Shown: positions 1 through 7,601 of the stretch, one piece after another
Numbering within the stretch: position 1 is the first letter of the stretch
Layout: every line of letters begins with the position of its first letter
NCBI GenBank assembly: GCA_934096535.1
Contig: CAKOMC010000036.1
Location: 1 to 14,816, forward strand
Direction of reading: 5' to 3'
Length of the DNA: 14,816 bases
Source: an uncultured Bacilli bacterium
Lineage (GTDB): Bacteria > Bacillota_I > Bacilli_A > RF39 > UBA660
Made by a program: the position numbers and the translations under genes
The notes under the pieces: generated by a model
Database searches by the model: none
Told to the model about the DNA's origin: nothing
Seen by the model: the letters and a program-made list of their open reading frames with translations, nothing else

Positions 1-1275
1 TTCTTACTTAACCATCAAAATGATGAAATGTTACAAGGCTCTCTGGATAAAGACTCTCTAACTAAACTAAATCTTGTAAATACAGTAATGAACTCAGTTT
101 ATAACGATACTAAATATAACTATAGTGATATGGCTAACTTAATTAGTGCTTCTAAAAATGATTTAAAACTATTATATTCATTATATGAAGTAAAGAATGG
201 TAAAAAAGTTACTTTATCATTAGATACCTTTGTTAATTATTTATTAGATAATGTTGTAAATGATAATAAATATGCCTCTATGTTTACTGATGATATGAAA
301 ACTCAGTTAAATACCGTTCGCGCTATTATGGAATCAGTTAAGAAAAACACCAAGTTCAATTTAACCGAAATGTTAGCACTTATTAATCCCCTAACTGATA
401 ATATTGATAAGAATACTATGGATTTATTATTCATCTATTATGGAAGTGTTAATCATTATAATGAAGATTGGACTTTAACAGTAGAAGAATTTGTTCGTTA
501 TATTAATGATGATATCTTAACTGATAGCCGTTTTGATGATTTTATTGATAATGAAATGCGTACTAAAGTAAGTGATGCTAAAGCAACTATTAGCGATGCT
601 AAAGAATTATTGGTGGGTGAAGATTATAACCGAGCTATCTTTAATACTACTTTAGATGCTGAAGGCGATGAAACTTATAGCTTCATTCGTGCTGTTAAAG
701 ACCATATGAATGGTAAAAATGCTTATGTTATTGGCGACTCACCAATGGCTTTAGAAATGAGTGAATCATTTGATGGCGAAATGAATTTAATAACTATTCT
801 AACAATGATTTTTATCTTTGTGGTTGTAGCCTTTACCTTTAAATCAATTTTAATTCCAATTATCTTAGTATTATTAATTCAATGTGCCGTTTATATTACG
901 ATGGATACCTTAACATTTGCAGGTGGTTCTGTCTACTTCATTGCCTTACTAATTGTTCAAAGTATCTTAATGGGCGCTACTATCGATTATGCTATCCTTT
1001 ATACATCATATTATTTAGAATCAAGAAGAACTATGAATATTAAAGAGGCTTTAATTAACTCTTATAACAAATCAATTCATACTATATTAACTAGTGCTTC
1101 CATTTTAATTATTGTTACCTTAATAGTTGGTCAATTTGCTTCTCATATTGCGGCCATGATATGTAATACTATTTCGATTGGTACTTTCTGTTCAATGTTA
1201 TTAATGCTTATTATTTTACCAAGTATGCTTGCCTGTGCGGATAAGTTAATAATTAAAAAGAAGAAAACTAATTAA
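1..1275 (+). CDS. RND/MMPL-family membrane transporter, C-terminal part (5' end outside window)
   Basis: The reading frame is open from base 1, so the ATG at 28 is internal and the gene begins upstream of the window. The last 424 residues are visible. About 250 hydrophilic residues form an extracytoplasmic domain, followed by roughly five or six hydrophobic segments between positions 785 and 1245 and a short Lys-rich cytoplasmic tail. The segment GATIDYAILYTSYY, with an Asp in a membrane helix after a small-residue turn, is typical of the MMPL/RND superfamily, whose members move lipids, drugs or other hydrophobic molecules using the proton gradient. The substrate cannot be told from the sequence. 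The extracytoplasmic domain holds a tandem duplication of about 79 residues. A clear intrinsic terminator follows the stop codon. Confidence 0.8.
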   Translation, partial: FLLNHQNDEMLQGSLDKDSLTKLNLVNTVMNSVYNDTKYNYSDMANLISASKNDLKLLYSLYEVKNGKKVTLSLDTFVNYLLDNVVNDNKYASMFTDDMKTQLNTVRAIMESVKKNTKFNLTEMLALINPLTDNIDKNTMDLLFIYYGSVNHYNEDWTLTVEEFVRYINDDILTDSRFDDFIDNEMRTKVSDAKATISDAKELLVGEDYNRAIFNTTLDAEGDETYSFIRAVKDHMNGKNAYVIGDSPMALEMSESFDGEMNLITILTMIFIFVVVAFTFKSILIPIILVLLIQCAVYITMDTLTFAGGSVYFIALLIVQSILMGATIDYAILYTSYYLESRRTMNIKEALINSYNKSIHTILTSASILIIVTLIVGQFASHIAAMICNTISIGTFCSMLLMLIILPSMLACADKLIIKKKKTN

Positions 1276-1310
1276 TTTCTAAAATTATAATTGCTATTTA
1301 AAAATAGATA

Positions 1311-1348
1311 AAAGTTCTAAAATTCCTACTTTAGGACTTTTTCTTTTT
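1311..1348 (+). terminator. Intrinsic terminator of the transporter gene
   Basis: The arm AAAGTTCTAAA (1311-1321) pairs with TTTAGGACTTT (1330-1340), with one G-U pair and an 8-base loop. TTCTTTTT follows directly. It lies 36 bases after the transporter stop codon. Confidence 0.85.
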
Positions 1349-1383
1349 GACAAATTGATGTATAATCGAAAGTCCTTGTCAAA
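1346..1383. repeat. Inverted repeat TTTGACAA / TTGTCAAA upstream of mtnN
   Basis: TTTGACAA (1346-1353) and TTGTCAAA (1376-1383) are perfect inverted copies separated by 22 bases. They lie between the terminator tail and the likely promoter of the next gene. The position suits a protein binding site, but this is inferred from symmetry and location only. The left arm overlaps the terminator T-run, and the spacing is too wide to be another terminator. Confidence 0.35.
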
Positions 1384-1411
1384 GTTTTAATAAATAAAAT
1401 AAAAAATATAG

Positions 1412-1417
1412 TATAAT
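1412..1417 (+). promoter_or_regulatory. Candidate -10 element for mtnN
   Basis: A perfect TATAAT lies 21 bases before the mtnN start codon. No good -35 box sits 16-18 bases upstream, so the promoter is either weak or dependent on an activator. An AGGTGA ribosome binding site (1429-1434) follows. Confidence 0.4.
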
Positions 1418-1438
1418 TAAATAAGAATAGGTGATTAC

Positions 1439-2137
1439 ATGGATACAATAGGTATAATTTTTGCTATGAATGAAGAGCTAACAGCTTTAAAAAAATATTT
1501 TACAATTGATAAAATTACAAAAATATATGATTTAACTTTTTACGAAGTAGATTTTATCGAAACTAGACTTGTTTTAGTCGAAAGTGGTGTTGGTAAAGTA
1601 AACGCTGGTCGTACTACCCAAATATTAATTGATAATTATAAACCGAGTGCTATTTATAATATAGGTGTTGCTGGTGGTGTTGATAAATCCTTAAAAGTAG
1701 GCGATGTTGTTATATCAACTTCTTTAGTTCAACACGATTTTGATATTACCGCTTTTGACCATAAAAAAGGTTATATTCCAAATGTTGGTGATGTTATACT
1801 TGTGGATAAAATACTGGTTATAAACAGTATTGAAGCTTTAAATAAAAAAAGCTTACCTTATAAATTAGGCTGTATAGCATCAGGTGATATCTTCTGTACG
1901 GATGCCAAAATGGCTAGCAAAATAAATGAAAAATTTAAAGCTTTATGTGTTGAAATGGAAGGTGCCGCCATCGGTCAAGTCTGTTTCTTGTGTCAAGTAC
2001 CATGTTTAGTACTACGAAGCATATCAGATTGTCCAGATAATAATAATCGCATTACTTATGATGAATTTTTACCCGTTGCTTGTGAAAATATTGCTAAGAT
2101 AATGTACGCTATCTTAACTAATAAAGCCAAAAAATAA
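1439..2137 (+). CDS. mtnN: 5'-methylthioadenosine/S-adenosylhomocysteine nucleosidase
   Basis: This enzyme cleaves the glycosidic bond of 5'-methylthioadenosine and S-adenosylhomocysteine, releasing adenine in the methionine salvage and activated methyl cycle. The 232-residue length matches the family. The three residues known as catalytic in the E. coli enzyme fall at identical numbers here: Glu12 in AMNEE, Glu174 in VEMEGAA and Asp197 in RSISD. The phosphorylase-like motifs ESGVGKVNAGRTTQ (48-61) and YNIGVAGG (73-80) are also intact. The start is supported by AGGTGA at 1429-1434. The enzyme is cytoplasmic. The gene is followed 27 bases later by a small co-directional gene and then the LRR gene, probably in one transcript. 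By removing S-adenosylhomocysteine it relieves product inhibition of methyltransferases in general, but no specific link to the methylase at 8810 is implied. Confidence 0.95.
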   Translation: MDTIGIIFAMNEELTALKKYFTIDKITKIYDLTFYEVDFIETRLVLVESGVGKVNAGRTTQILIDNYKPSAIYNIGVAGGVDKSLKVGDVVISTSLVQHDFDITAFDHKKGYIPNVGDVILVDKILVINSIEALNKKSLPYKLGCIASGDIFCTDAKMASKINEKFKALCVEMEGAAIGQVCFLCQVPCLVLRSISDCPDNNNRITYDEFLPVACENIAKIMYAILTNKAKK

Positions 2138-2164
2138 AAATGTGAAATAAAAAGGGAGATAACA

Positions 2165-2440
2165 ATGATTAAACTATTAATTAAATCGATTGAGCCATAT
2201 GCTTACATTTTAAGTGATAATACCAAAGAATACCGAGTACATTTAGAATTTTTAGACTTAGAAAAAAAACCAAAAGTTGGAGATTATCTTTATTTACCAG
2301 AAAATATTATAAGCGAACCAAATAACTATACTTTCGGACTTATTGGGGGTATTTATGCTAAAAAGAAAGATATTAAAGACGATATTTTAAAAGTAGTAGG
2401 TAAGGATTATGAATACTACTTACAAAGATATTATGGATAG
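2165..2440 (+). CDS. Small uncharacterised protein, 91 residues
   Basis: I do not recognise this family. The protein alternates short hydrophobic and charged stretches, as a small beta-rich fold would: IKLLIKSIEPYAYILSD, then YRVHLEFLDL, then KVGDYLYLPE. The phrase 'KVGDYLYLPENII' resembles the strand-turn found in OB-fold-like small domains, but this is weak. There is no signal peptide and no membrane segment. The C-terminus is Tyr-rich (YEYYLQRYYG). A GGGAG ribosome binding site at 2154-2158 supports the start. It lies 27 bases after mtnN and 10 bases before the LRR gene, so the three are likely co-transcribed. Confidence 0.7.
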   Translation: MIKLLIKSIEPYAYILSDNTKEYRVHLEFLDLEKKPKVGDYLYLPENIISEPNNYTFGLIGGIYAKKKDIKDDILKVVGKDYEYYLQRYYG

Positions 2441-2450
2441 GAGGTGTTTT

Positions 2451-4130
2451 ATGAATAATGAATTAAAACAAATCAAAAAAATATATGGCGAAGATACCAT
2501 GAAACTTTGTCGCACATTGTTTCCAACAATACTAGAGCATGAAGGACTATTATCAAATATCTTAGCCAAACATTTTGCGCCAACTAAATTTTTAGCTAAA
2601 GAAATTATCAAAGAAGATAAAGTTAATGAATTTAAAAACTATATTTATGGTTTTTATAATACGGTGGATAATTTGATTACCGTAGATGAAAATCCAACTG
2701 ACTTGATGAAAAAAGCAGGTTATACTTTATACGAGTGTCATACTGAAGAAGAAATTCAAGACTTTAAAAAATATTATTACCAAGGTGAAGAAATTTGTAC
2801 TTTTCATGGCAATCGACTTGGTAAGTTTTATGTTTTCTTTGCTATAAAAGATAATGCCGAAGAATTAATAAGGAAAAATTTTCATAAACCTCGTCGCGAA
2901 GACGAATATGGCACCAGCGTTATAAGCATTCAATTCTCCAAAGATCCGGAATTTAACACCGTTTCGATTAAAAATCGCTATAATCATGCGGTAGAAAATC
3001 CTGACAACACATACTTTAATAATTTAGATAATATCATTCCGGGTTTAACTCATAGTTTTGAAAACTACTATAACTTGAAACTAACTAACTTCAAACCTCC
3101 TATTTTAAGCCTAAAACGCTATAGAACAGCAATTGATAAAAAATATCATTTTTTTAATTACAATTATTTTGACCAAATTTATTTTTGTGAAAATAATTAT
3201 TTGATTAGAAGATTGTTTAAAAATGGTCGCTTTTTAAATATTTACAATTTAGATGAGACATATGTTAAGGAACCGGAAAGATACATATTCATGGATACAT
3301 ATGTGTTGGATTTAGAAACGAATACAATAATTAATTTAATTCCACACTATATCAATGACTTTGATAATGGCTTAGCATTCGCTAAAAGAATAACCGTTAC
3401 CAAAGATGATCAAACAAATAAAATAATTAAAATTATTAATGCTGATGAAACGACAATAGAGATAACTATTGATAATCAAGGTAATATTACAGGATATAAG
3501 AACCACAACTTAACAGAAATTCATGATAATTTCATGCGAACGAATCAGAATTTAAAAACGCTTGATATACCCAATGTAACCAAAATTGGCGATAATTTTC
3601 TTATGGATAATGTAGGTTTACAACAAATTAATTTACCCCAATTAAATCAGGTAGGAAGTTCGTTTTTATCAAGTAATGCAAATATTCAAACAGTATTTTT
3701 GCCAAACTTACAAAAGGTTGGACATTCATTCTTATTTCATGCAAATTTACTTACAGAACTTGATTTGCCAAACCTTGAATGTACTGGTAGGGCGTTTCTA
3801 GGCAATGCCAATAACTTACAAAAAGTTAATTTACCAAAATTAAGAAAAACTAATGATGGATTCTTGGCTGAGAGTAGTATGCTTTTAGAACTTCAACTTC
3901 CAAGTTTACAAATAACAGCCGATGATATTAAAGATTATACTCATATACTATGGCATGTATATAATCTTAAATATTTATATTTACCTAACATTTCTTCTGA
4001 AATTATCGAGATATTTTTAAAACAAAATCCTACTTTAAAAAATCCCTATTCTGCGGCTTCCGATAAATTTTTAACACCAATAAGTGCAAACGATGAGCAA
4101 AATATAGAAAAAAGTAAGCATACAATTTAA
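2451..4130 (+). CDS. Leucine-rich-repeat protein with a conserved N-terminal region, cytoplasmic
   Basis: The start at 2451 is chosen because AGGAGGTG (2439-2446) lies 4 bases before that ATG. An in-frame ATG at 2409 would overlap the previous gene by 32 bases and has no ribosome binding site. The 559-residue product has no signal peptide and no membrane segment. Residues 1-360 form a mixed region of unknown function that includes the phrases TSVISIQFSK, IKNRYNHAVENPD and NNLDNIIPGL, which I recall from LRR proteins of gut Firmicutes. From about residue 368 to 515 there are BspA/LRR_5-type repeats at an exact 22-residue spacing, following LxxLxLPxLxxxGxxFLxxNxn. The last two repeats are degenerate. 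LRRs usually mediate protein binding, but the partner is unknown. A terminator follows. Confidence 0.75.
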   Translation: MNNELKQIKKIYGEDTMKLCRTLFPTILEHEGLLSNILAKHFAPTKFLAKEIIKEDKVNEFKNYIYGFYNTVDNLITVDENPTDLMKKAGYTLYECHTEEEIQDFKKYYYQGEEICTFHGNRLGKFYVFFAIKDNAEELIRKNFHKPRREDEYGTSVISIQFSKDPEFNTVSIKNRYNHAVENPDNTYFNNLDNIIPGLTHSFENYYNLKLTNFKPPILSLKRYRTAIDKKYHFFNYNYFDQIYFCENNYLIRRLFKNGRFLNIYNLDETYVKEPERYIFMDTYVLDLETNTIINLIPHYINDFDNGLAFAKRITVTKDDQTNKIIKIINADETTIEITIDNQGNITGYKNHNLTEIHDNFMRTNQNLKTLDIPNVTKIGDNFLMDNVGLQQINLPQLNQVGSSFLSSNANIQTVFLPNLQKVGHSFLFHANLLTELDLPNLECTGRAFLGNANNLQKVNLPKLRKTNDGFLAESSMLLELQLPSLQITADDIKDYTHILWHVYNLKYLYLPNISSEIIEIFLKQNPTLKNPYSAASDKFLTPISANDEQNIEKSKHTI

Positions 4131-4137
4131 AAAAGAT

Positions 4138-4171
4138 AAGAAAGAAATTAATTGTGATATTTCTTTTTTTT
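4138..4171 (+). terminator. Intrinsic terminator after the LRR gene
   Basis: AAAGAAAT (4141-4148) pairs perfectly with ATTTCTTT (4159-4166) across a 10-base loop and runs into TTTTT. The pairing extends a few bases outward with A-T and G-U pairs. It closes the mtnN-unknown-LRR group. Confidence 0.8.
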
Positions 4172-4212
4172 GATTCAATGAATTTAATGTGATTTATAAG
4201 CTTGGATTTTAC

Positions 4213-4241
4213 TATACAAATTAATCAATAAGTGTTATCAT
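4213..4241 (+). promoter_or_regulatory. Candidate promoter for the helicase gene (extended -10)
   Basis: TATACA (4213-4218, four of six matches to the -35 consensus) is 17 bases from TATCAT (4236-4241). TATCAT is preceded by TG at 4233-4234 in the extended -10 arrangement TGnTATCAT. Transcription would begin near 4248. The ATG at 4242 would then lie upstream of the transcript, which favours translation from 4266. Confidence 0.5.
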
Positions 4242-4265
4242 ATGGAACAAATATGGGGGAAATAT

Positions 4266-6953
4266 ATGGATAGTGCTAAAGCAATGGTTTTACTAGACGG
4301 ATTACCTAGTACCTATAAAATTAGGAACATTGGTTTTAACTATAACTCTAGGACTTATTGGTTAAAGTTTGGAACATATGATAAAATTTATAATTATCCA
4401 ACTTACAAAGTAGAAATTATAAATAATTATGATATTCTAAATTTAGATGTTATTAAATTTGTCTATATAAAAAATCGTCAGCAGAATAATATATTTAAAA
4501 TATTTTGTTTTTTAAGTATAAAGGGAATAAAATTTTATAGAATAATTTTTGAAAACAATTATATACAGGAAGTTTCCGAGTATGAAATTAAATTTGTAAC
4601 AAAAGAGCAGTTAAATTCTTTAGAATATATTACGAAATTGGCTGAATTAACTTCTGTTAAAACCGAAAGTGGAGAAAATATACTCCTAAAACAATTTCTA
4701 AAAATAAATATCGACAATCCAAACACAGCGTTAACAAATTATTTAGGTTTAGATAAAAATGTTAATTTTTCTTCAAATCAAACTTTCTTGATTTTTCCAT
4801 TTGGTTGTAATTCTAGCCAGTATTTAGCAGTAAAAAATGCAATTGCAAATAGAAGTAGTGTAATAGAAGGCCCACCCGGTACGGGAAAAACGCAGACAAT
4901 ACTTAATATAATTGCCAATTTATTAATAAATAATAAAAATTGTCAGGTGGTATCGAATAATAATTATGCGATATTAAATATCTATGAGAAATTAGATAAA
5001 TACGAATTAGGATATTTAAGTGCATTACTCGGCAAAAATGAAAATATTACTAATTTTTTAAATAACCAAAACGGACTTGTTTCTAAAAAAGAAGAACAAA
5101 ATTTTAACTTAGAAATAGCCAGTGAGAAACTACAACTGCTAAAAAATAGTATTTATAGTCTTCAAGCAAATGTTTTAAAAGTATACGAATGGCAGGACGA
5201 ATACGCCTTATTAACTCAGAAATTAAGTGCTTTAACAAAAGAATATAATCATTTTTGTCTACAATTTCAAGAAATTTTATCATCTTCTATTAAATTAGTA
5301 AAATGTAAGGATTCTAATTTACAACGATTATATTTAGAATTATCCAATACTTCCAAAATATCATTCTTAAAAAAAATAAAGTATATTTATTATTATCAAA
5401 TAGGAGATTTTAATTTTTATAATAAACCAATAAATGAGATTGTTTTGAAAATTCAAGAAAAAATTTACTTAAATAGCATCGAAAAGTTAAAGAACTCTAT
5501 TATTGAGAAAAAATTAAACATAGATTTTTATAGCACAGAAGAAAAGCAATACATAAATCAATCATTAGAGTATCTTAAACTATATTTAAGATGTCATAAT
5601 AATAATTTTTATCATTTTACTAAAGATGAGTTAAAGACTTCAGCGCTTAAGTTTGTAAAAAAATACCCTATTGTTCTAAGCACAACTTACTCATCACGAA
5701 ACAGTTTTAACAGTAATTTTTTGTTTGATTACTTAATTATGGATGAGGCTAGCCAAGTTGATATAGTAACAGGGACTTTATCTTTATCATCTGCTAAAAA
5801 TTCAGTTATTATTGGCGATAATAAACAACTTACAAATGTTGTACCTAAAGACATCGAAAATTCAGCACACAAAATATTCGAAAAGTATAATCCTCAGGAA
5901 TACTATGATTACACAAAATATAACTTCCTAAATAGTTTTAAAAATGCTATTTCCGATATACCAGTAGTGCTTCTAAAAGAACATTATCGCTGCCACCCCT
6001 TAATTATCGATTTTTGTAACCATGAATTTTACAACAATGAATTGATTATTATGAGTAAGGATAACGGGGAACCTTCACCGATTGAGATAATAAGAACTCC
6101 TAAAGGAAACCACAATCGTGGTTTAGCAAATCAACGCCAGGCTGATATTATAACTGAACTAGTAAATAAATACCCAGTATCAGAAAGAAAAAATATTGGC
6201 ATTATAGCGCCATATAATGAGCAAGTAAAATTATTACAAAGTCAAATAGGAGAAATAGACATCAGCACGATTCATAAATTTCAGGGTAGAGAAAAAGATG
6301 TCATCATAATTTCTACAGTTAATGATAACCTTAATAGTTTTATTACTAATGAAAGAATATTAAATGTTGCTATTTCTAGGGCTAAAAAGAAATTGATTAT
6401 AGTATTAACGGGTAATGAAATAAATAACCGAATTATAAACGATTTAATAAATTATAGTAAATATCATAATTTGAATATAATAAATAGCAATATAGCATCA
6501 GTATTCGACCTTTTATATAAGCAAAATGAAAATCTTTTATTAGAATTTTATAAAAAATATGGTAAAACATTGGAATATGATTCAGAAAATATTATTTATT
6601 ATCTATTAAAAAAAATATTGAAAGATTATAACAATTTAGATTTTGTTATGCATTATTCACTAAATAATCTTATATTTAATAAATCTCTATTAAATGAAAC
6701 GGAGAAGAAGTATGCTACTAACCATAAAACTCATTTAGACTTTTTAATTTATAACACAATTGGCAAGGAACCAATTTTGGCTATAGAGGTAGATGGGTAT
6801 AAGTATCATAATAAAAAGACTAAACAATACGAAAGAGATCAATTAAAAGATATGATATTAAAAAAATATTCCCTACCATTATTAAGGCTAAAAACTACTG
6901 GAAATAAAGAAGAAGAAAATATAAGAAAATGCTTGAATTCATTAACTCATTAA
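4266..6953 (+). CDS. Superfamily 1 (Upf1/Dna2-like) helicase with C-terminal PD-(D/E)XK-like DUF2726 domain
   Basis: The start at 4266 is preferred because GGGGGA (4255-4260) lies 5 bases upstream. The in-frame ATG at 4242 has no ribosome binding site and abuts the predicted -10 box. The product is 895 residues. Residues 1-150 form a beta-rich region of unknown role. The helicase core has Walker A GPPGTGKT (202-209), an inserted Lys/Leu-rich coiled-coil-like segment (about 255-420), Walker B with DEAS (493-496), motif III GDNKQL (517-522), motif IV EHYRCHP (572-578), motif V STIHKFQGRE (667-676) and motif VI NVAISRAKKK (700-709). The C-terminus carries D825 followed by EVDGYKYH with E841 and D843, then RDQLKDMIL and LPLLRLKT. 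This is the restriction-endonuclease-like DUF2726 pattern, although the usual catalytic Lys is not obvious. Such stand-alone helicase-nuclease fusions are common near defence genes. A role in cutting or unwinding foreign or damaged DNA or RNA is inferred. Confidence 0.85.
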   Translation: MDSAKAMVLLDGLPSTYKIRNIGFNYNSRTYWLKFGTYDKIYNYPTYKVEIINNYDILNLDVIKFVYIKNRQQNNIFKIFCFLSIKGIKFYRIIFENNYIQEVSEYEIKFVTKEQLNSLEYITKLAELTSVKTESGENILLKQFLKINIDNPNTALTNYLGLDKNVNFSSNQTFLIFPFGCNSSQYLAVKNAIANRSSVIEGPPGTGKTQTILNIIANLLINNKNCQVVSNNNYAILNIYEKLDKYELGYLSALLGKNENITNFLNNQNGLVSKKEEQNFNLEIASEKLQLLKNSIYSLQANVLKVYEWQDEYALLTQKLSALTKEYNHFCLQFQEILSSSIKLVKCKDSNLQRLYLELSNTSKISFLKKIKYIYYYQIGDFNFYNKPINEIVLKIQEKIYLNSIEKLKNSIIEKKLNIDFYSTEEKQYINQSLEYLKLYLRCHNNNFYHFTKDELKTSALKFVKKYPIVLSTTYSSRNSFNSNFLFDYLIMDEASQVDIVTGTLSLSSAKNSVIIGDNKQLTNVVPKDIENSAHKIFEKYNPQEYYDYTKYNFLNSFKNAISDIPVVLLKEHYRCHPLIIDFCNHEFYNNELIIMSKDNGEPSPIEIIRTPKGNHNRGLANQRQADIITELVNKYPVSERKNIGIIAPYNEQVKLLQSQIGEIDISTIHKFQGREKDVIIISTVNDNLNSFITNERILNVAISRAKKKLIIVLTGNEINNRIINDLINYSKYHNLNIINSNIASVFDLLYKQNENLLLEFYKKYGKTLEYDSENIIYYLLKKILKDYNNLDFVMHYSLNNLIFNKSLLNETEKKYATNHKTHLDFLIYNTIGKEPILAIEVDGYKYHNKKTKQYERDQLKDMILKKYSLPLLRLKTTGNKEEENIRKCLNSLTH

Positions 6954-7103
6954 TTTTTTATATTTTTCTTCTAAAATCTTATTATTATAATTATCTAAGT
7001 TAAAATTTCTTGATTTTACCTCCTTAGGAGTTGCGGCATCTATATACTTAGAAATATACTCTCTATTGTGATATTTCTCTAAAAAAACACTACTACTATT
7101 CAT
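6942..7103 (-). CDS. Small protein, 53 residues, minus strand
   Basis: Read on the minus strand, the ATG complementary to 7101-7103 opens a 53-residue frame ending at the TAA complementary to 6942-6944. AGGAAG lies 7 bases before the start. The protein begins MNSSSVFLEKYHNREYISKY and continues with DAATPKEVKSRNFNLDNYN and a Lys/Glu-rich tail. Its composition is that of a soluble, probably helical protein, not random AT-rich translation, which would be rich in Phe, Ile and Asn stretches. It converges on the helicase gene and overlaps its last 12 bases. I do not recognise the family. It is the only minus-strand gene I can support in this window. Confidence 0.5.
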   Translation of the reverse strand: MNSSSVFLEKYHNREYISKYIDAATPKEVKSRNFNLDNYNNKILEEKYKKLMS

Positions 7104-7161
7104 CGTTATACTTCCTATTCTAAAAATATCCTACCATATATTATTAATTTATACTAGACTA

Positions 7162-7170
7162 TGTTATGAT
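7162..7170 (+). promoter_or_regulatory. Candidate extended -10 promoter before the SWIM-like remnant
   Basis: TGTTATGAT combines a TG dinucleotide with a five-of-six -10 box (TATGAT) at 7165-7170. It is nearly identical to the TGTTATCAT before the helicase gene. The -35 region is poor. Confidence 0.35.
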
Positions 7171-7191
7171 ATTTATAGAAATGGAGTATCT

Positions 7192-7473
7192 ATAGAAGTA
7201 AAAAATTTAAGTAAATATTTTAGTGAAAAAATTTTAAGAAGAGGTTATGATTATTTTTATGATGATAAAGTTAAAGCCATTTATAAATCTAGTAATATTT
7301 ATGATGCACTTGTTAAAGGAACTTTAAGAATAAACGACAATGTTCCAGCAGGATATTATTTTAAAGGTGATGCTTCTGAGGTAAAAATGTATTTCACTTC
7401 ATATTCATTTCTTATATGCAATATTCTTGACATAGAATATTTTGCTTTAGAAAATAGTAAGAAAACTAAGTAA
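7192..7473 (+). pseudogene. SWIM zinc-finger-like protein remnant, start codon apparently ATA
   Basis: The frame encodes 93 residues beginning (Ile)EVKNLSKYFSEKILRRGYD. This opening resembles the N-terminus of SWIM zinc-finger and SNF2-associated proteins (pattern YFS..I..RG.DY...G.V), followed by the typical IYDALVKGT. There is no ATG, GTG or TTG in frame near the start. GGAG at 7183-7186 lies 5 bases before an ATA codon at 7192, exactly where ATG would be expected, so a single base change may have removed the start. The zinc-binding C-x-C...C-x-x-H signature is not visible; only a single Cys (LICNI) remains near the end. SWIM domains bind DNA or protein, and the original role here is unknown. 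It is most likely a decayed gene, though rare ATA initiation cannot be excluded. Confidence 0.5.
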
Positions 7474-7508
7474 AAGATTCTGACTTAATGTTAGAATTTT
7501 TTCTTTTG
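7474..7508 (+). terminator. Intrinsic terminator after the SWIM-like remnant
   Basis: AAAGATTCTGAC (7473-7484) pairs with GTTAGAATTTT (7490-7500) with two G-U pairs and a 5-base loop, followed by TTCTTTT. A surviving terminator supports the idea that the preceding frame was once a complete expressed gene. Confidence 0.75.
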
Positions 7509-7556
7509 GAATTAAATAGAAATTATTAAAGGTAAATATTGTTTATATTTAAAACA

Positions 7557-7585
7557 ATGACATTTTTTTCTTTTAAACATACAAT
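7557..7585 (+). promoter_or_regulatory. Candidate promoter for the amidase fragment
   Basis: ATGACA (7557-7562, five of six -35 matches) is separated by 17 bases from TACAAT (7580-7585, five of six -10 matches). The -35 box overlaps the right arm of a small inverted repeat, ATTGTTT (7538-7544) / AAACAAT (7552-7558). Transcription would start close to 7592, inside or next to the ribosome binding site, so the fit is imperfect. Confidence 0.4.
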
Positions 7586-7601
7586 ATTTTAGGTGATAAA
7601 T

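Noticed and set aside
1347..1366. TTGACA followed by TATAAT upstream of mtnN
   Set aside because: The hexamers are only 8 bases apart, far too close for a promoter, and TTGACA lies in the terminator T-run.
2409..2450. Earlier in-frame ATG for the LRR gene
   Set aside because: It overlaps the preceding gene and lacks a ribosome binding site, while AGGAGGTG sits in front of the ATG at 2451.
4242..4265. Earlier in-frame ATG for the helicase gene
   Set aside because: It abuts the predicted -10 box and has no ribosome binding site, while GGGGGA precedes the ATG at 4266.
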